From Actinomycetota bacterium (GTDB lineage: Bacteria; Actinomycetota; Coriobacteriia; Anaerosomatales; JAENZW01), in NCBI GenBank assembly GCA_016841065.1, contig JAENZW010000005.1, positions 1 to 52,735 on the forward strand: a stretch of DNA of 52,735 bases, written 5' to 3'. A model generated the notes under the pieces. The model searched no databases and was not told where the DNA came from. It worked only from the letters and a program-made list of their open reading frames with translations. This document shows, one piece after another, positions 51,055 through 52,735 of the stretch. Position 1 is the stretch's first letter; every line of letters begins with the position of its first letter. Made by a program: the position numbers and the translations under genes.

Positions 51055-51708
51055 TTGGATGCACGAATAGACGCCACGCCCAGAGTGCCTGGAGCGGTGC
51101 GTGGCGCTGAGCTTGCCCTCGTGAAGGCAGCTCAATCGGGTGACCAGGGGGCCTCGGCCGAACTGGTCCGCAAGTATCGTAGCCTTGTCAGGTGCAAGGC
51201 TCGTTCGTATTTTCTCGCGGGAGGTGACCGCGAGGATGTCATCCAGGAGGGACTGATCGGGCTGTTCAAGGCGATCAGGGATTATGACCCCTCCCGACAA
51301 GCGAGCTTCCGTTCCTTCGCGGAACTGTGTGTCACGAGACAGATGATCACAGCGATCAAGACTGCCACGCGGAGGAAGCATGCTCCGTTGAACAGCTACG
51401 TCTCGCTCTCTCGGCCCGCCGTGAGCGATGAAGAGGGAGAGCGCCTCCTCTCGGACATCCTGGCCGCTCGGGAGGTCTGCGACCCCGCCGAAATCGTCAT
51501 CTCGGCGTGGGAAGGAGACTTCATCCGCAAGGGATTCAGAGAGGCGTTGTCTGGTTTCGAGGCCCAGGTGCTCAGGCTGTACGTTGAGGGCCGTTCGTAT
51601 CAGGAAATCGCCGAGAGACTCGGACGCCACTCCAAGTCCGTCGACAACGCACTTCAGAGGATCAAGCGCAAGATGGAAGTGCAGATCGATCGGTGCCGTC
51701 TCTGCTGA
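51055..51708 (+). CDS. sigH: RNA polymerase sigma factor, SigH/Spo0H family
   Basis: A 217-residue sigma-70 family protein. Region 2 contains DREDVIQEGLIGLFKAIRDY and FRSFAELCVTRQMITAIK. Region 4 contains FRKGF-like helices, then YVEGRSYQEIAERLGRHSKS and VDNALQRIKRKM. The position after the NYN gene matches SigH in Bacillus. TTG 51055 has AGGGGGG seven bases upstream. In non-sporulating actinobacteria its role is likely stress or competence; that is inference. Confidence 0.92.
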   Translation: MDARIDATPRVPGAVRGAELALVKAAQSGDQGASAELVRKYRSLVRCKARSYFLAGGDREDVIQEGLIGLFKAIRDYDPSRQASFRSFAELCVTRQMITAIKTATRRKHAPLNSYVSLSRPAVSDEEGERLLSDILAAREVCDPAEIVISAWEGDFIRKGFREALSGFEAQVLRLYVEGRSYQEIAERLGRHSKSVDNALQRIKRKMEVQIDRCRLC

Positions 51709-51712
51709 GGCG

Positions 51713-51742
51713 TTGGCACGCCCATGCGAGGCCGTCTACAAT
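51713..51742 (+). promoter_or_regulatory. Promoter of tRNA-Thr
   Basis: TTGGCA (51713-51718), 18 bases, then TACAAT (51737-51742), ending 10 bases before the tRNA. It lies directly after the sigH stop. Confidence 0.65.
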
Positions 51743-51752
51743 AGGCGCCGCC

Positions 51753-51827
51753 GCTGGCGTAGCTCAATGGCAGAGCAACTGCCTTGTAAGCAGTAGGTTG
51801 TGGGTTCGACTCCCTCCGCCAGCTCCA
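51753..51827 (+). tRNA. tRNA-Thr, anticodon TGT
   Basis: Complete cloverleaf of 75 bases. The acceptor stem GCTGGCG pairs with CGCCAGC, the anticodon stem ACTGC/GCAGT encloses CTTGTAA, and the T loop is TTCGACT. CCA is encoded. The anticodon at 51785-51787 is TGT, reading ACA. In Gram-positive genomes ribosomal and secE genes often follow here, but not in this window. Confidence 0.97.
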
Positions 51828-51838
51828 TCGAAAACGAT

Positions 51839-51870
51839 GACGCCCGGTCAACGCCGGGCGTCTTGTCTTT
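51839..51870 (+). terminator. Intrinsic terminator after tRNA-Thr
   Basis: GACGCCCGG pairs with CCGGGCGTC (9 bp) around TCAACG, followed by TTGTCTTT. It is a classic rho-independent terminator for the tRNA. Confidence 0.85.
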
Positions 51871-51898
51871 GCGACAAATGCCGAGGAGGCGCGAATCC

Positions 51899-52735
51899 TC
51901 ACTCGCCCTGAACGCGCGGGGTGCAGGGTTCCTGTCCCTCGGCCCAGAGAATCTCAAGAACCGGCACGGGCTCCGCGATGTTCTTGAGTTCGAAGTCTCC
52001 ATGACTATGAGTCGCGAGATCGTCGCACTTGGCGTCCAAAACGACCTGTCTGGTTGTGAAGACCTGGCCACCCTCGCCGAGGTTCATCACGCGCGCAGCG
52101 AGATTGAGCGCATTCCCGATGAATGGCCGCCCGCCCTTGTCCAAGACGACTTCGCCCGAGGCGATTCCGATGCGGATGATGATGTCGCGTTCGGAAGAAT
52201 GTGTCCGGTTGTACTCGTCGAGAGTGCGCTGCATGACGACTGCGGCGTGCAGGGCGTCGGTTGACGAGTCAAACGAAGCAACCAGCCCGTCTCCGCCCGT
52301 CGATTTGCCGTGTCCTCGGTATTGTCCGATTACCGGGAGCAGCAGGTCTCTGTGTCGCTGGATGGTCTTCGCTGAGACGACGCTGCCCTCCTCCTCGGTC
52401 ATCTTCGAGAAGGACTTCATGTCCGTGATCATGACGGTCGAGTTGACCGTATGCTTCGAGGCGAGTTCGTCCTCAGCTGTGGCGATGAGTCGGAGCAGTT
52501 CGTCCACGTCGGCGTCCTCGGCGGACATCCCGCTCTGGACCATTGGTGGGACAACTGCGATCGGTTGGAACGCCCAGTCCCACGCGGAGATGACGACTGC
52601 GGCCACGGCGAACGATGACGCGGAAGCCACGAGAAGGTCTGACCCAGCGGGGAGTCCGCCGCCCGCGACCGAGTACGCGATGGCGGTGCCGACGACTGCC
52701 GCAGCCGCGCCGGCTAGAGCGGCGATCGGTCCGAA
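51899..52735 (-). CDS. Membrane class III adenylate/guanylate cyclase, 5' end beyond the window
   Basis: The frame is open from the TGA at 51899 to the window edge, giving 278 residues without the true N terminus. The first ~65 residues are hydrophobic (ALAGAAAAVVGTAIAYS, then AVAAVVISAWDWAF), so two membrane spans precede the catalytic part. The cyclase homology domain keeps the metal Asp in MITDMKSF, the second in GGDGLVASF, and NLAARV. Substrate-specifying residues cannot be assigned by eye. It is convergent with tRNA-Thr. A GTG at 52630 lies inside the membrane segment and is not the start. Confidence 0.85.
   Translation of the reverse strand, partial: FGPIAALAGAAAAVVGTAIAYSVAGGGLPAGSDLLVASASSFAVAAVVISAWDWAFQPIAVVPPMVQSGMSAEDADVDELLRLIATAEDELASKHTVNSTVMITDMKSFSKMTEEEGSVVSAKTIQRHRDLLLPVIGQYRGHGKSTGGDGLVASFDSSTDALHAAVVMQRTLDEYNRTHSSERDIIIRIGIASGEVVLDKGGRPFIGNALNLAARVMNLGEGGQVFTTRQVVLDAKCDDLATHSHGDFELKNIAEPVPVLEILWAEGQEPCTPRVQGE

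Noticed and set aside
1-52735. CRISPR arrays, insertion sequences, phage genes or rRNA
   Set aside because: No regularly spaced repeats, transposase or integrase motifs, or rRNA segments were seen; the whole window looks like vertically inherited chromosome of even composition.

Overview
The window reads as chromosome of a high-GC, anaerobic actinobacterium, most likely a Coriobacteriia-type lineage (Anaerosomatales/OPB41-like). I infer this from GC-rich codons with many GTG/TTG starts, large multihaem c-type cytochromes, a redox-sensing Rex repressor, a probable selenoprotein, and the conserved block clpC-radA-disA-yacL-ispD-ispF-cysE-cysS-rlmB-yacP-sigH. No database search was possible, so the taxonomy is an inference.

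Layout. 1-3.8 kb: possible tail of an off-window gene, then a secreted 14-haem cytochrome with an FG-GAP insertion. 3.8-4.9 kb: an L,D-transpeptidase on the minus strand. 5.0-13.8 kb: a nine-gene chemosensory operon (cheR, a membrane MCP, cheW, cheY, cheB, cheA, cheC, cheD, and a GAF-GGDEF diguanylate cyclase) with overlapping or closely spaced genes. 14.1-17.3 kb: a peptidoglycan-binding protein, a NlpC/P60 hydrolase that seems to start at CTG, and the pilus retraction ATPase PilT. 17.4-22.9 kb: a cobalamin-binding radical SAM enzyme, an ECF sigma factor with a DUF5667-type membrane partner, a Q/T-rich secreted protein, a VanZ-like protein, an EamA transporter and a membrane protein of unknown function. 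23.0-25.4 kb: a class A penicillin-binding protein and a minimal J-domain protein. 25.4-27.7 kb: the most interesting locus, a ferredoxin coupled to a thioredoxin-fold protein with an in-frame UGA (probable selenocysteine), under a promoter carrying a CsoR/CstR-like dyad, divergent from a second MCP and a RidA-like protein. 27.9-30.1 kb: a membrane-anchored 24-haem cytochrome whose last 18 haems lie in three tandem six-haem modules. 30.2-36.3 kb: tRNA-Pro, small unknown proteins, a SAM hydrolase, YhaM nuclease, MTA phosphorylase and a site-2 protease. 36.4-51.7 kb: rex, tatA, greA, lysS and the clpC-to-sigH housekeeping block. 51.7-52.7 kb: tRNA-Thr with terminator, and the 3' part of a membrane class III cyclase gene running off the window.

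How the genes work together. The two large cytochromes suggest respiration with an extracytoplasmic or extracellular electron acceptor; TatA serves export and Rex reads NADH/NAD+. The Che operon has no flagellar genes nearby but is followed by pilT, so it may steer type IV pili. Transcription signals are unusually legible: a recurrent extended -10 of the form TGnTAGAAT, often without an obvious -35, precedes many genes and helps fix their starts. Several leaders also hold strong inverted repeats.
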